Origin: Novosphingobium profundi
Lineage (GTDB): Bacteria > Pseudomonadota > Alphaproteobacteria > Sphingomonadales > Sphingomonadaceae
DNA length: 64,000 nucleotides
Direction: 5' to 3'
Assembly: GCF_020524485.1 (NCBI RefSeq)
Contig: NZ_JAIVLF010000003.1
Span: forward strand, 248,001-312,000
Every line of letters starts with the position of its first letter. Positions within the stretch are counted from its first letter, which is position 1. The position numbers were made by a program, and so were the translations under genes. Under the pieces are notes generated by a model. That model saw only the letters and a list, made by a program, of their open reading frames with translations, was not told the origin of the DNA and made no database searches. Positions 25,828 through 34,962 of the stretch are shown here, piece by piece.

Positions 25828-26043
25828 ATGACGCATCAGGCGAGCAGCTTTAACACTACGGACGTAAGCTATATTCGTCATTGCACTGCGGCTGCTGACA
25901 ACCCGTTCTATCCCACGACGGCTGCGCCGGACTCCCTTGCGTCGTTAATGCGTGGCCATATCGTCGTGCGCGCTGCTGACACACCGATCTCCATTCCCTT
26001 CGCGGTTGAAGAAGTTACCGGATATTATCGTCGCGCGGGGTGA
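25828..26043 (+). CDS. small protein of unknown function coupled to the SDH-type protease
   Basis: The 71-residue product begins MTHQASSFNTTDVSYIRHC and resembles no family that I recognise. AAGGAGG lies seven bases before the ATG at 25828; the alternative ATG at 25822 is too close to it. The gap from the protease stop is two bases, so the genes are probably co-translated. It could be a partner, substrate or antitoxin-like regulator of the protease, but that is speculation. Confidence 0.6.
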   Translation: MTHQASSFNTTDVSYIRHCTAAADNPFYPTTAAPDSLASLMRGHIVVRAADTPISIPFAVEEVTGYYRRAG

Positions 26044-26414
26044 TTCTGCTCACTCGCCTGCCGCATCCCCACATAGGACTGAAACGGCACAAGCTGCTAC
26101 ACCGTTCCACCTGACTGTCCGTAAAGGCGTTGCCCGTGGCCGCACGCATCGGAGTGGCCGCCACCTTGGACACGTCGGAAATGAGGCCAGCATAGGATCG
26201 ACGCCGATCCGGCGTACGCCCTTGCCGTTCTGCGGCGGGTCAGGGTGGGCCTAGCCATGGCGTCGGCTTAATAGCTATCTCGAACCAATGTCCGGTTCGG
26301 AGCCAGTGCAAACGGCGATAGAATGGCTTAAAGGGGCGCGTAGCTGCCAAGGGCAAACGCAGGCGTTGCAGTTACCGTTCGCGCTGGTAAGCTGCCAGCG
26401 TGCCACACGAATTC
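26044..26414. other. gene-free stretch
   Basis: No supported gene, RNA or clear repeat is seen in these 371 bases between the two-gene protease unit and the small membrane protein gene. Confidence 0.4.
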
Positions 26415-26687
26415 ATGATCGCCGTCACCGCAATTTTGTTATCGGTGTTCGTGGGCTGCTTCCGCCCAGGCCCACTTAGGATGGTCTTGATCTTCGTCCT
26501 ATGGCTGGCACCGCTTTGGTTCGCGCTGTGGTTCACCGCTAACTACTCTGCCGACATTTCTTCGGAATTCGGGGCATGGTGGGCTTACCTGGCATTCACT
26601 CCATTGATCCTTGCGATCTGGGCTGTCGTGACCCTATTCCCTTTCATGCTCGCCAAACGGCTGCTGGAAATCCAGCGTCAGAATTGA
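26415..26687 (+). CDS. small membrane protein, hypothetical
   Basis: The 90-residue product is almost entirely hydrophobic. Three likely membrane helices span about residues 1-15 (MIAVTAILLSVFVGC), 22-42 (MVLIFVLWLAPLWFALWF) and 56-80 (WAYLAFTPLILAIWAVVTLFPFML). A charged C-terminus follows (KRLLEIQRQN). No ribosome site stands out; a GTG five codons upstream is the alternative start. Hydropathy rather than homology supports the call. Confidence 0.5.
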   Translation: MIAVTAILLSVFVGCFRPGPLRMVLIFVLWLAPLWFALWFTANYSADISSEFGAWWAYLAFTPLILAIWAVVTLFPFMLAKRLLEIQRQN

Positions 26688-26820
26688 TGGTAAACCCGCT
26701 GACTGCTCGGCTCGGTCAGTAGCGCAAAGCGGATGGTCGGCATCCTGGGCCGCGATTGCGACCACCAAAGGTCATGAAAGGGCGCGAAACAGAACGGTTC
26801 CGCGCCTTGTTCTCCCAGGA

Positions 26821-27396
26821 TCAAGAAGGCCTACCCCGCGATCGCGCATGCCCCGTCACATGACACACATGATCGACGAGCCGGCAGACCAACGCACGAA
26901 CCGTGTCCGGCGTAAACCCGCCATCGTCCGGCAACTGCCCGCCAGCCACATTCTGCTGGTTCCATTTCCAGTACGGCGAGAGCACCTGCATCAACCGCTC
27001 CGTCTCGGGGCAATCATAGCCGAACGCCGTGACGTTCGCGTAAGCCAGCGAACGGTCGACATGCAGGCCGACATGCCGCGCGCACCAGCTGTCCGGAAAA
27101 CCCACATCGAGCAGATGCGAGGACAGCGCCAGCTGCGTTACGATCCCGGCGGTGTAGAGAAAATACGGCCAGTCGCTCCGGCCATTGGGTTCGAGCCCGT
27201 GCATGAATTCCAGCGCCCGTTCGTAACGCGCCCGGCTGAGACTGCGCCCTTCCTGGGTTCGCAGCAATCGAACGGGCTGGGCTCCGTAAATCTTCCAGAG
27301 CGCAGCGAGTGCGGAATTGTCGTTTGGCAAGGAACGCAGCGCTGCGGAAACAGCGGCGATCTCATCGGGTGAAGCAACAGAAACAAAGCTGTCCAT
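26821..27396 (-). CDS. hypothetical protein, about 191 residues
   Basis: I do not recognise the family. The product begins MDSFVSVASPDEIAAVSAAL and is soluble. It contains SRARYERALEFMHGLEPNGRSDWPYFLYTAGIVTQLALSSHL and several Trp/Tyr-rich stretches. The start at 27396 is supported by GGAGGT five bases upstream; the open frame extends 40 codons further without a ribosome site. It lies on the same strand as traC and traD, with a 283-base gap. Confidence 0.55.
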   Translation of the reverse strand: MDSFVSVASPDEIAAVSAALRSLPNDNSALAALWKIYGAQPVRLLRTQEGRSLSRARYERALEFMHGLEPNGRSDWPYFLYTAGIVTQLALSSHLLDVGFPDSWCARHVGLHVDRSLAYANVTAFGYDCPETERLMQVLSPYWKWNQQNVAGGQLPDDGGFTPDTVRALVCRLVDHVCHVTGHARSRGRPS

Positions 27397-27679
27397 CGGC
27401 ACCTCCGGGTCCGCATCTGAGCGGTGGAGCGGAAGAGGCGAGACATCATGCGGACCAGTCCCGAACTCCCGCACACTGGGCGCGGGAGCCGCCGGAGCTG
27501 GTAACATGCAGATCACATGCGCCGCCGCCTTTCACCCGAAGGTTTGGACATACGCGACGGCACCCCGGAAAACTGTGTCTTCCGAGCTTGATCGATCTGC
27601 GGGATTACCAGTCCCGGCGCTGCCCTTTGCGCAGCGCCCTTGCACGTTACCAGACGCGAATCTCTACGCCAAGGCCGGT

Positions 27680-27961
27680 TCAGGAACGGGCCGTTTGGTG
27701 CGCGTCTGTTTGCGGCATGATGGCGTCTTGGGTGAAAACGCGCTTGCCCCTGCGCCGCCACAGCGTCAGCGCCTGCTCGCGATCCTCGCTTCGCAGCCTC
27801 GCTGCCGCTTCGACAAGCAGGCCAAGGATCACTGCGCGGTCGTCGTCGGTCAGCTCGACAAGCCCGGCTTTCACGACCAGCCCGCCCAGTTCGATAAGCT
27901 GGCGGGTGCGTTCGCGCCGCTTCACCTGCCATTCGCGTTTGTCATGCCGCGCCTGGCCCAT
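27680..27961 (-). CDS. traD: TraD-like conjugal transfer protein
   Basis: The 93-residue basic protein has the core RRERTRQLIELGGLVVKAGLVELTDDDRAVILGLLVEAAARL, which matches the small TraD proteins of Ti-type mobilisation systems (distinct from the F-plasmid coupling protein of the same name). The start at 27961 overlaps the end of traC by 20 bases. It is probably an accessory relaxosome component encoded next to traC and the divergent traA. Confidence 0.8.
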   Translation of the reverse strand: MGQARHDKREWQVKRRERTRQLIELGGLVVKAGLVELTDDDRAVILGLLVEAAARLRSEDREQALTLWRRRGKRVFTQDAIMPQTDAHQTARS

Positions 27962-28271
27962 CGAACAGCGGTTGCGCGCTGCCCGATTCCGGCGCAGCGC
28001 GGCGCGGCTCGCGTTCAGTTCGCTGGCGAGCCTTTGCCTTCCCTTCGCCCGAAAAGAATGCCGCGCCCCGTTTGCGCCACGCCTCCTTCTTTGTTGCATC
28101 GGTCGCGCTGGCGGCATCGAGCAGGACGCCCGCGAGTTCTTCTGCTGAGAGAGCATCGGCGCCGGTCGCGGTGACCAGCTCACCAAGCTGCGTCACCTTG
28201 CGGCTTTTGAGTTGCTTCGCCTTGTCGGTCAGCGCCTTCAGCTCGGCATCGTAGTCTTTGGGTTTGCGCAT
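27942..28271 (-). CDS. traC: TraC-like conjugal transfer protein
   Basis: The 109-residue protein begins with a charged coiled segment (DYDAELKALTDKAKQLKSRKVTQLGELV), followed by ATGADALSAEELAGVLLDA. This pattern matches Ti-type TraC proteins, which accompany the TraA relaxase at oriT. A GAAAGGAC ribosome site lies upstream. The gene diverges from traA, with the oriT candidate between them, as in Ti and related plasmids. Confidence 0.8.
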   Translation of the reverse strand: MRKPKDYDAELKALTDKAKQLKSRKVTQLGELVTATGADALSAEELAGVLLDAASATDATKKEAWRKRGAAFFSGEGKAKARQRTEREPRRAAPESGSAQPLFDGPGAA

Positions 28272-28383
28272 GGTCCGTCCTTTCGTTGAGGAAGTCGGAC
28301 CATTGCGCTATCGGGAGTCTCAGCCCCCCTCAATAGCGTGAAATCATATGGGATTTCGTGTTCCCGAGTGCGATGAAATCGTT

Positions 28384-28416
28384 CGAGGGCGCGCTTATAC
28401 GTCGTGCCGACGTGCG
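28384..28416 (-). other. origin of transfer (oriT), Ti/RSF1010-type
   Basis: The hairpin ACGTCG-TGC-CGACGT (28399-28413) adjoins the core read on the minus strand as TAAGCGCGCCCTCG (28397 to 28384). This resembles the RSF1010/Ti nick region TAAGTGCGCCCT. By analogy the nick would fall between 28390 and 28389 on the minus strand. The position between traC and traA is the expected one. Confidence 0.8.
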
Positions 28417-28442
28417 CTTTCAGGGGTAATTGGTAGGTCGTC

Positions 28443-31292
28443 ATGGCGATCTACCACTTCTCAGCCAAAGTCATTTCCCGCGCCGCCGGATCGTCCGCCG
28501 TGGCCGCCGCCGCCTACCGCTCGGCCTCGCGGCTGCACGACCAGCGGTTAGAGCGCAGCCACGACTTCACCAACAAGGCCGGCGTCGTCCATTCCGAAGT
28601 CCTGCTTCCCGAGCACGCACCCGACGAATGGCATGACCGCGAACGGCTGTGGAACGACGTCGAGGCGGCCGAGAAGCGCAAGGACGCGCAGCTCTCGCGT
28701 GAAGTCGAGTTCGCCATCCCGCGCGAGATGAAACAGGCCGATGGCATCGAACTGGCGCGCGACTTCGTGAAGCGCGAGTTCGTCGATCGTGGCATGGTTG
28801 CCGATCTCAATGTGCACTGGGATATGGGAGCCGATGGGCTCGCCAAACCGCACGCGCATGTGATGCTGGGCTTGCGCGAAGTGGCCGAAGAAGGTTTTGG
28901 CGCGAAGGTGCGCGACTGGAACCGCACCGAGTTGCTCACCCACTGGCGCGAGGCCTGGGCCGGGCACGTCAACACCCGGCTGGCCGAGCTCGATATCGAC
29001 GCGCGGGTCGATCATCGTTCGTTGGAAGCGCAGGGCATCGAGCTGGAGCCGCAGAACAAGATCGGCCCGGCCGCTTCGCGCATGGTCGACCAAGGCCTGG
29101 AAAGCGAACGGCTCGACGAGCACCACGCCATTGCACGGGCCAATGGCGAGAAGCTGCTCGCGGCCCCGCACATCGCGCTCGACGCGATCACCCACCAGCA
29201 GTCGACGTTCACCAACCGTGACCTTGCCATGTTCGTCCACCGCCACAGCGAGGGAAAGGAGCAGTTCGATCAGGTCATGGCGGTGGTAAAAGCCTCGCCT
29301 GAGCTGGTGAAACTGGGCAAGGACGGGCGCGGCGAGGATCGCTTTACCTCGCGCGCCATGCTGGAGACCGAGCAGCGGCTTGAACGGCGAACCGTCCGGC
29401 TCGATGCCGAGCGTCATCACAGCGTGTCCGATCGGCATCGCGACCGCGCTCTCACGCGTGCCGAGGCGCGCGGCATGGTGCTCTCCCCCGAGCAGCGCGG
29501 GGCCTTCGAGCATGTCACCGATGCGCGCGGGATCAGCAGTGTCATCGGCTATGCCGGGACCGGCAAGAGCGCGATGCTCGGGGTTGCGCGCGAGGCGTGG
29601 CACTCGGCGGGCTACTCGGTGCACGGAGCGGCGCTCTCCGGCATCGCCGCTGAGAACCTCGAACAGGGTTCGGGCATCGCCAGCCGCACACTCGCCAGTC
29701 TCGAACACCAGTGGGGCCAGGAACGCGAGTTGCTGACCAGCAAGTCCGTTCTTGTCATTGACGAGGCGGGCATGATCGGCACGCGCCAGATGGAGCGCGT
29801 GATGCGCGAGGCCGAGAAGCGCGGCGCCAAGGTCGTGCTCGTCGGCGATCCCGAGCAGCTCCAGGCGATCGAGGCCGGCGCTTCATTCCGCAGTATCGCC
29901 GAGCGGCATGGCGGGGTCGAAATTACCGCCATTCGCCGGCAGTCCGAAGAATGGCAGCGCGAGGCCACGCGCCAGCTTGCCACCGGGCGAACCGGCGAAG
30001 CGCTCTCCGCCTATGAAGAAGCGGGCCATGTCTATGCCGCCAAGACGCGCGAGGACGCGCGCACCAATCTGATCGAGCGCTGGGACAGGGATCGGCAAAC
30101 GCATCCCGACGCCAGCCGGATCATCCTGACCCATACCAACGACGAGGTGCGCGAACTCAACGAGGCCGCGCGCAATCGCCTGCGCGGCGCGCAGATGCTC
30201 GGGCAGGACGTGGGGCTGACCGTTGAGCGCGGTGAACGGGCATTTGCCTCGGGCGACCGCCTGATGTTTCTCAAGAACGAGCGCAGCCTTGGCGTGAAGA
30301 ACGGGACGCTGGGCACGGTCGAACACGTCAGTAACACGAGCATGCGCGTGCGCACCGATGACGGGCGTTCGGTTGCCTTCGACATCAAGGACTATGCCCA
30401 CGTCGATCACGGCTACGCGGCAACGATCCACAAGTCGCAGGGCATGACTGTGGACCGGGTCCATGTGCTGGCAACGCCGGGGCTCGATCGGCATGCCTCC
30501 TATGTCGCGCTGTCACGCCACCGGACCCAGGTCGACCTGCATTATGGAAAGGACGACTTTGTCGAGCGCAGCCGGCTTGTCCGCGCGCTCAGCCGTGAGC
30601 GCGGCAAGGACATGGTCTCCGACTACACCCGCACGCCCGAGCGCGTGCCGAAGCCGGAACCAGCGCCTACGCCGAAGAGCGAACCCGAGGTTCGGCGCAA
30701 TCCCTTCGCCGGGATGCGGTTCAAGGTGCAGCCGGAGCCAGCCATTCAACACGCCCAGCCGCTCGACGCCGCCGTCGCGCGCTACGGGCGGGCACTGCGC
30801 GACATCGACCGGATGCAGCGCCAGCGGCTCAATCCGATTATCAGCCAGGTGCACGCCCTCGATCGCGCAGCCAAAGGCCTCGATGTCCAGCGGCCGCACG
30901 CGGCGGAAGACATGTACGCCGCCATGAGCAAGGACCCGTCGCTAATCGACGAGGCCGCGCAGGGCAAAAGTGCGCGAGCCATCCAGGCGATGCGCCTCGA
31001 AAGTGAGATCCGCATTGCGGCTGATGAGCGGGCGGATCGCTTCATCGAAGAATGGCAGACCCGCACCCGCCAGTTTCTGCGCATGCAGAAGATGGGCGAC
31101 CCCCTCGGTGCCGAACGCGCGGCCGAGCGAATCGATTACCTCTCGAAGAGCTTCCATCGCGACCCGGAACTGGAATCCCGGCTTCGCGGGAGGTCTCACG
31201 AACTCGGTTTCAAGCCCCGCGAAGGCAGTACCCTGTCTCGGGACATGCAAGATTGGATCAGCCGCTCGCGCTCACGCGGGCTTGAGCGGTAG
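28443..31292 (+). CDS. traA: Ti-type conjugative relaxase-helicase TraA
   Basis: The 949-residue protein starts with a MobA/MobL relaxase domain (MAIYHFSAKVISRAAGSSAV, KPHAHVMLG with the metal-binding histidines near residues 136-140). A TrwC/RecD-like helicase follows, with Walker A GYAGTGKSA at about 369-377, Walker B VLVIDEAGMIG near 437, and a UvrD-like C-terminal motif (DHGYAATIHKSQGMTVDRV). It nicks oriT and unwinds the transferred strand. The C-terminal 200 residues are charged and helical. Confidence 0.95.
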   Translation: MAIYHFSAKVISRAAGSSAVAAAAYRSASRLHDQRLERSHDFTNKAGVVHSEVLLPEHAPDEWHDRERLWNDVEAAEKRKDAQLSREVEFAIPREMKQADGIELARDFVKREFVDRGMVADLNVHWDMGADGLAKPHAHVMLGLREVAEEGFGAKVRDWNRTELLTHWREAWAGHVNTRLAELDIDARVDHRSLEAQGIELEPQNKIGPAASRMVDQGLESERLDEHHAIARANGEKLLAAPHIALDAITHQQSTFTNRDLAMFVHRHSEGKEQFDQVMAVVKASPELVKLGKDGRGEDRFTSRAMLETEQRLERRTVRLDAERHHSVSDRHRDRALTRAEARGMVLSPEQRGAFEHVTDARGISSVIGYAGTGKSAMLGVAREAWHSAGYSVHGAALSGIAAENLEQGSGIASRTLASLEHQWGQERELLTSKSVLVIDEAGMIGTRQMERVMREAEKRGAKVVLVGDPEQLQAIEAGASFRSIAERHGGVEITAIRRQSEEWQREATRQLATGRTGEALSAYEEAGHVYAAKTREDARTNLIERWDRDRQTHPDASRIILTHTNDEVRELNEAARNRLRGAQMLGQDVGLTVERGERAFASGDRLMFLKNERSLGVKNGTLGTVEHVSNTSMRVRTDDGRSVAFDIKDYAHVDHGYAATIHKSQGMTVDRVHVLATPGLDRHASYVALSRHRTQVDLHYGKDDFVERSRLVRALSRERGKDMVSDYTRTPERVPKPEPAPTPKSEPEVRRNPFAGMRFKVQPEPAIQHAQPLDAAVARYGRALRDIDRMQRQRLNPIISQVHALDRAAKGLDVQRPHAAEDMYAAMSKDPSLIDEAAQGKSARAIQAMRLESEIRIAADERADRFIEEWQTRTRQFLRMQKMGDPLGAERAAERIDYLSKSFHRDPELESRLRGRSHELGFKPREGSTLSRDMQDWISRSRSRGLER

Positions 31293-31301
31293 CCTTCGCG
31301 C

Positions 31302-32003
31302 ATGACTGAAACCACCCCACCTGAAGAGCTCGATGCTGCCGAGGCATTTGAAGCAATGAACCGCCGTCTCGCCGGAATGTCAGCGGCCATTGATGGCTTT
31401 GCCGCGCGCTTCGATCACCTTCAGGAGCGCGACTACAGCGCGGACCTTGCCGGAATCGATAAGCGGATCAATCAACTCGGAAAGGAAGTCCAATCCCTGA
31501 AAGGTCAGCCCGCAATGACCTTGACGCCCGAACGTGTAAACAGCCAGATCAAAGCGGCTGCACAAGAAGCGCGACAGGCGGAGCAAGTCGCCTGGACCCG
31601 GGCCCGCAATGAGCTGAACATCGAGGCAAACTCGATCCGTGAAGTCGTTTATTCAGCCCGGGAGGCATACAAACAGGACAAGTTGCTTCTCTACGTTTTG
31701 GGTGGTGGCTTCGTGATGGGCGCACTACTGATGTTCTCTGCCCCAACTGTCGTCCTGGATATCGTACCGGAGAGTTGGCACTGGCGCGAAAAATCCGCTG
31801 TGGCGGCCATGAAGCGCGATGGCTGGACTGCTGGCGAGCGCCTTATGCAAGTCTACGATGAGAAGCGCTGGGAGGAAGTGGCTCACTTCCTGCGATTACC
31901 GGACGAGGAGCGTGCCAAGTTCGCCGACTGCGCGACAAAGGCGGAGGAGGCGGAGAGCAAGGCCACCTGCCCTATCCACATGAGTTCGACGGACGGCAGA
32001 TAA
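31302..32003 (+). CDS. DUF6118 family membrane-anchored protein
   Basis: The 233-residue product has a coiled-coil N-terminal half (AMNRRLAGMSAAIDGFAARFDHL and following), one membrane helix at about 128-148 (LLLYVLGGGFVMGALLMFSAP), and a cytosolic or periplasmic C-terminal domain beginning WHWREKSAVAAMKRDGWTAGERLM. This matches DUF6118 proteins found after traA in alphaproteobacterial elements. The role is unknown. It starts 10 bases after the traA stop and is probably in its operon. Confidence 0.8.
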   Translation: MTETTPPEELDAAEAFEAMNRRLAGMSAAIDGFAARFDHLQERDYSADLAGIDKRINQLGKEVQSLKGQPAMTLTPERVNSQIKAAAQEARQAEQVAWTRARNELNIEANSIREVVYSAREAYKQDKLLLYVLGGGFVMGALLMFSAPTVVLDIVPESWHWREKSAVAAMKRDGWTAGERLMQVYDEKRWEEVAHFLRLPDEERAKFADCATKAEEAESKATCPIHMSSTDGR

Positions 32004-32054
32004 GGGCGGGCCGTGGGAAATTCGTAACTGTCGGGTTCGGAAAGCCTTACCAGA

Positions 32055-32112
32055 GTAAGCCGAACTTCGCTCCGTGGCCGCACTGCGTCGGCCAACGGCT
32101 CGCCCTAGGATC
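32055..32112 (+). repeat. diverged intergenic repeat, copy A
   Basis: This segment begins GTAAGCCGAACTTCGCTCC and aligns at roughly three quarters identity with 34963-35021 in the same orientation. The two copies bracket the IS5 and IS701 elements. Confidence 0.6.
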
Positions 32113-32194
32113 GTGGCCGCTGGCCATGAAGTGCGGCAGCAGAGTTTATTGGACCCGAGTGTCCGTGGAAACGGCAGCTTGTACACACAGACAG

Positions 32195-32976
32195 CTAGGT
32201 CGCGTTGACAAAATGCTTCAACCATAGCCTTGCGGCGGCGAGGTTAAGGAAGCTGAGGTAGGAGAGCGCGGTTTTCTCGAAGCGCGTCGCAATGCGGCGT
32301 TGGTGCTTGAGGAAGCCGAACATGCGCTCGACGCGATTGCGATCTCGATAGCGTTGATAGTTCGGATGCTCTGGTACCTTGCGGTTCGAACGCGGCGGGA
32401 TGACCGGCAAAATGTTGCTCAGGAGCAGGTTCTCGCGGAAGCGGTCGCCATCATAGCCTTTGTCAGCAAGCAAGGCGGCGGGCTTTGGCACCGGCATGGC
32501 CATGAGGCTATCGACACCGCCGTAATCGGACGCCTCGCCGCCCGTCAGGTGGAAGCCGAGAGGGAGGCCTTGATTGTCGCAGCGGGCGTGGACCTTGCAC
32601 GTAAAGCCGCCGCGTGATCGACCAAAAGCCTGCGCACAAGCCCCCCTTTTCCGCCCACGGCCGAGACATGACCGCGAACCGTGGTGCTGTCGATCATGTG
32701 CTGCCAGTCGTCGGTCAGGCCCAGATCGACCAGGGTCTGCAGCATGGCATCCCAGACGCCTTGTTCGGCCCAGCGCCGGAACCGGACGTAGACCGAGTTC
32801 CACTTCCCGTAGCGCTCATGCATATCGCGCCAGGGGCAGCCAACTCGCAGGACGTGCAGCATTCCATTGAGATAGAGCCGGTTATCTCCGGCCGGGCGCG
32901 CATGCCTGCCTCGCTCGGGCGGAAGCAGCGGCCCGATCAATTCCCATTCTGCGTCGCTCAGGTCGCCGCGATCCAT
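32195..32976 (-). CDS. IS5-family DDE transposase made by programmed frameshift
   Basis: The first frame starts at 32976 (MDRGDLSDAEWELIGPLLPP) and carries the first catalytic aspartate in HMIDSTTVRG. Near 32641-32650 the minus-strand slippery run AAAAGGGGGG shifts translation by one base into the second frame. That frame carries GGEASDY, LLADKGYDGDRFREN with the second Asp, and RNRVERMFGFLK with the catalytic Glu. The stop TAG lies at 32195-32197 and is partly formed by the duplicated target TA plus its neighbour. Confidence 0.9.
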
Positions 32977-33047
32977 GCTTGCCCTTCCAAAAGGCAGGCT
33001 TGAATCAGAACTTCACCGAGTTGGGAATCCCTTTTGTCAACACGACC
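32198..33047 (-). mobile_element. IS5-family insertion sequence (IS427-like), complete
   Basis: The 850-bp element has near-perfect terminal inverted repeats (GGTCGCGTTGACAAA on the left, GGTCGTGTTGACAAA on the inverted right end) and a TA target duplication at 32196-32197 and 33048-33049. Its transposase is in two frames. The element's right junction CTAG served as target for the adjoining IS701 element. Confidence 0.9.
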
Positions 33048-33050
33048 TAG

Positions 33051-34482
33051 CACTACTTTGGCAGAAGTTTGATTTTCGGGATTCCCATGGCACTGAATGC
33101 GTGATTCATGGGGAGCCAGCTTTGATGGAGGCTGGCGATGGAAGAGGCGTGGCAGGCGGATCTTGAACGGTGGCTTGCGCCATATCTGAAAGCCTTGGGG
33201 AACAAGACTCGACGTAGAATGTGCCCGGCCTATATCGCCGGTCTGATCGGGCCCGGCGATCGCAAGAGCATCCAACCCATGGCAGCCCGTTCGGATGCGA
33301 TACCCTACGACCGGCTTCATCATTTCATCGGGGCTGGCTTATGGGACAGCGCCCCACTGGAAGCGACCTTGTGGAACCAGGCGGATGAATTGGTTGGCGG
33401 TGAGGGAGCCTGGTTGATCATCGACGACACCGCCCTGCCCAAGAAGGGCAAGGCTTCGGTTGGCGTCGCGCCCCAATACGCTACGGCGCTGGGCAAGAAT
33501 GCCAACTGCCAGACGATGGTATCGGTGACATTGGCTTCGGGCGAAGTTCCCCTCATGTTAAGCTTGCGGCTGTTCCTGCCGGAAAGCTGGACGAGCGATG
33601 CTGCGCGCATGGACAAGGTTGGCGTGCCTGCGCCCTTGCAGGAATACCGCACCAAGCCAGAGATCGCGATTGAGGAGATTGATCGTGTCATCGCGGCCGG
33701 GGTGCGCTTTGGCTGCGTGCTGGCCGATGCGGGTTACGGGCTGTCGGCTCCGTTCCGGCAGGCACTGAGTGCACGTAGCCTTTGCTGGGCGGTTGGCATC
33801 CCCCGGCATCAGAAGGTCTATCCGGCCGATGTGCAACTGATCTTCCCAGTCGCAGGACGCGGTCGCCCACGGGTGCGACATGTGCCCGACGTCAAATCCA
33901 TGGCCGCGCACGCAATGCTCGAAAGCGCGAAGTGGCGACAGGTCAGTTGGCGCAAAGGAACAAAGGGACGGCTGACGGCCCGCTTTGCCGCCATGCGCGT
34001 GCGCATTGCCGATGGTGCGCCTCAACGGATCGGCTCTGCCGGGGCCCAGCACATGCCGGGCGAGGAAGCCTGGCTGGTTGGTGAGCATCGCTCGAATGGC
34101 GAGCGCAAATACTATCTCTCCAATCTGCCCGGCGACACCCCGATCAAGGTTCTCGCCGGTGCGATCAAGGCGCGCTGGGTTTGCGAACAAGCGCATCAGC
34201 AACTCAAGGAGGAACTCGGCCTCGATCACTTCGAAGGACGATCCTGGACCGGGCTTCACCGCCACGCCTTGATGTCGATGATGGCCTACGCCTTCCTGCA
34301 ATCCCAAAGGCTCGCTCAGGCGGGGCGGAAAAAAAAGAATCCTCGGTCCGCCTCCCCAACCCACCTTGCCAGCAGTGCGCCAGGTCATCCTTGACCGCCT
34401 GTCTCGCTCACCGCCGGGGCATTGCCCTCACTGCGGATGTTGCCTCATCAGACGTCCCAGTAAACTTCTGCCAAAGTAGTGC
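33051..34482 (+). mobile_element. IS701-family insertion sequence, complete
   Basis: Terminal inverted repeats (CACTACTTTGGCAGAAGTTT at the left end, its complement at 34463-34482) enclose one transposase gene. A four-base CTAG duplication lies at 33047-33050 and 34483-34486, as expected for IS701 (YTAR). The left CTAG includes the last base of the IS5 element. Confidence 0.93.
33138..34394 (+). CDS. IS701-family transposase
   Basis: The 418-residue transposase has the IS701/IS4-like DDE layout. LIIDDTALPKKG carries the first Asp, CVLADAGYG the second, and KARWVCEQAHQQLKEELGLDHFEGRS the C-terminal YREK-like glutamate region. The reading frame is intact between good inverted repeats, so the element could still be active. 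The last 25 residues are low-complexity and basic. Confidence 0.93.
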   Translation: MEEAWQADLERWLAPYLKALGNKTRRRMCPAYIAGLIGPGDRKSIQPMAARSDAIPYDRLHHFIGAGLWDSAPLEATLWNQADELVGGEGAWLIIDDTALPKKGKASVGVAPQYATALGKNANCQTMVSVTLASGEVPLMLSLRLFLPESWTSDAARMDKVGVPAPLQEYRTKPEIAIEEIDRVIAAGVRFGCVLADAGYGLSAPFRQALSARSLCWAVGIPRHQKVYPADVQLIFPVAGRGRPRVRHVPDVKSMAAHAMLESAKWRQVSWRKGTKGRLTARFAAMRVRIADGAPQRIGSAGAQHMPGEEAWLVGEHRSNGERKYYLSNLPGDTPIKVLAGAIKARWVCEQAHQQLKEELGLDHFEGRSWTGLHRHALMSMMAYAFLQSQRLAQAGRKKKNPRSASPTHLASSAPGHP

Positions 34483-34718
34483 TAGATGATCTTATAAATA
34501 TATAGACGATGCAGAATGCCTGCCATATGCAGGTCTCGATCGTCCTATGGGCGGTCTGTGTACCCTTGGTATCAGGCAGCCCCCCTGATGAATTGCCTGA
34601 TATTAAATGTCTCTCTTGAAGGGGAAGCCTGTCGACCTATCAGGAAAGACCAGGCCTGGAGGCGGAACACGCCTCCGGGCCTGCCAATCTCCTACGTTTT
34701 TGAGAGGGTCTTTGGCGG

Positions 34719-34868
34719 ATGCAGAATAGCTCACAAACAGGCCTTCCTTCACACGCTGCGATCAATCAGGCCTTGAGCGGCCTGGGCCCCTTCCCTTGGC
34801 CAAAGGATGAAGATGAGCTGATCAAGTTGTTGCTGCGCGTTCTGAATGAATTACCGCCCTGCAAGTAG
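34719..34868 (+). CDS. possible small protein (49 residues)
   Basis: An ATG at 34719 opens 49 codons ending in TAG. The product has protein-like composition in its second half (WPKDEDELIKLLLRVLNELPP), consistent with one amphipathic helix. GAGAGG lies about ten bases upstream. It could equally be a remnant of a larger gene disrupted when the insertion sequences arrived. Confidence 0.3.
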   Translation: MQNSSQTGLPSHAAINQALSGLGPFPWPKDEDELIKLLLRVLNELPPCK

Positions 34869-34962
34869 CAGGATGCTGCCAGCGTGCCTGCCTCTCCAGA
34901 GATCACAAAGCGGCTCCTGTTGGGACTATGGCGACAGTCGCCTTTGGAGCGGCTAGCCAAGG

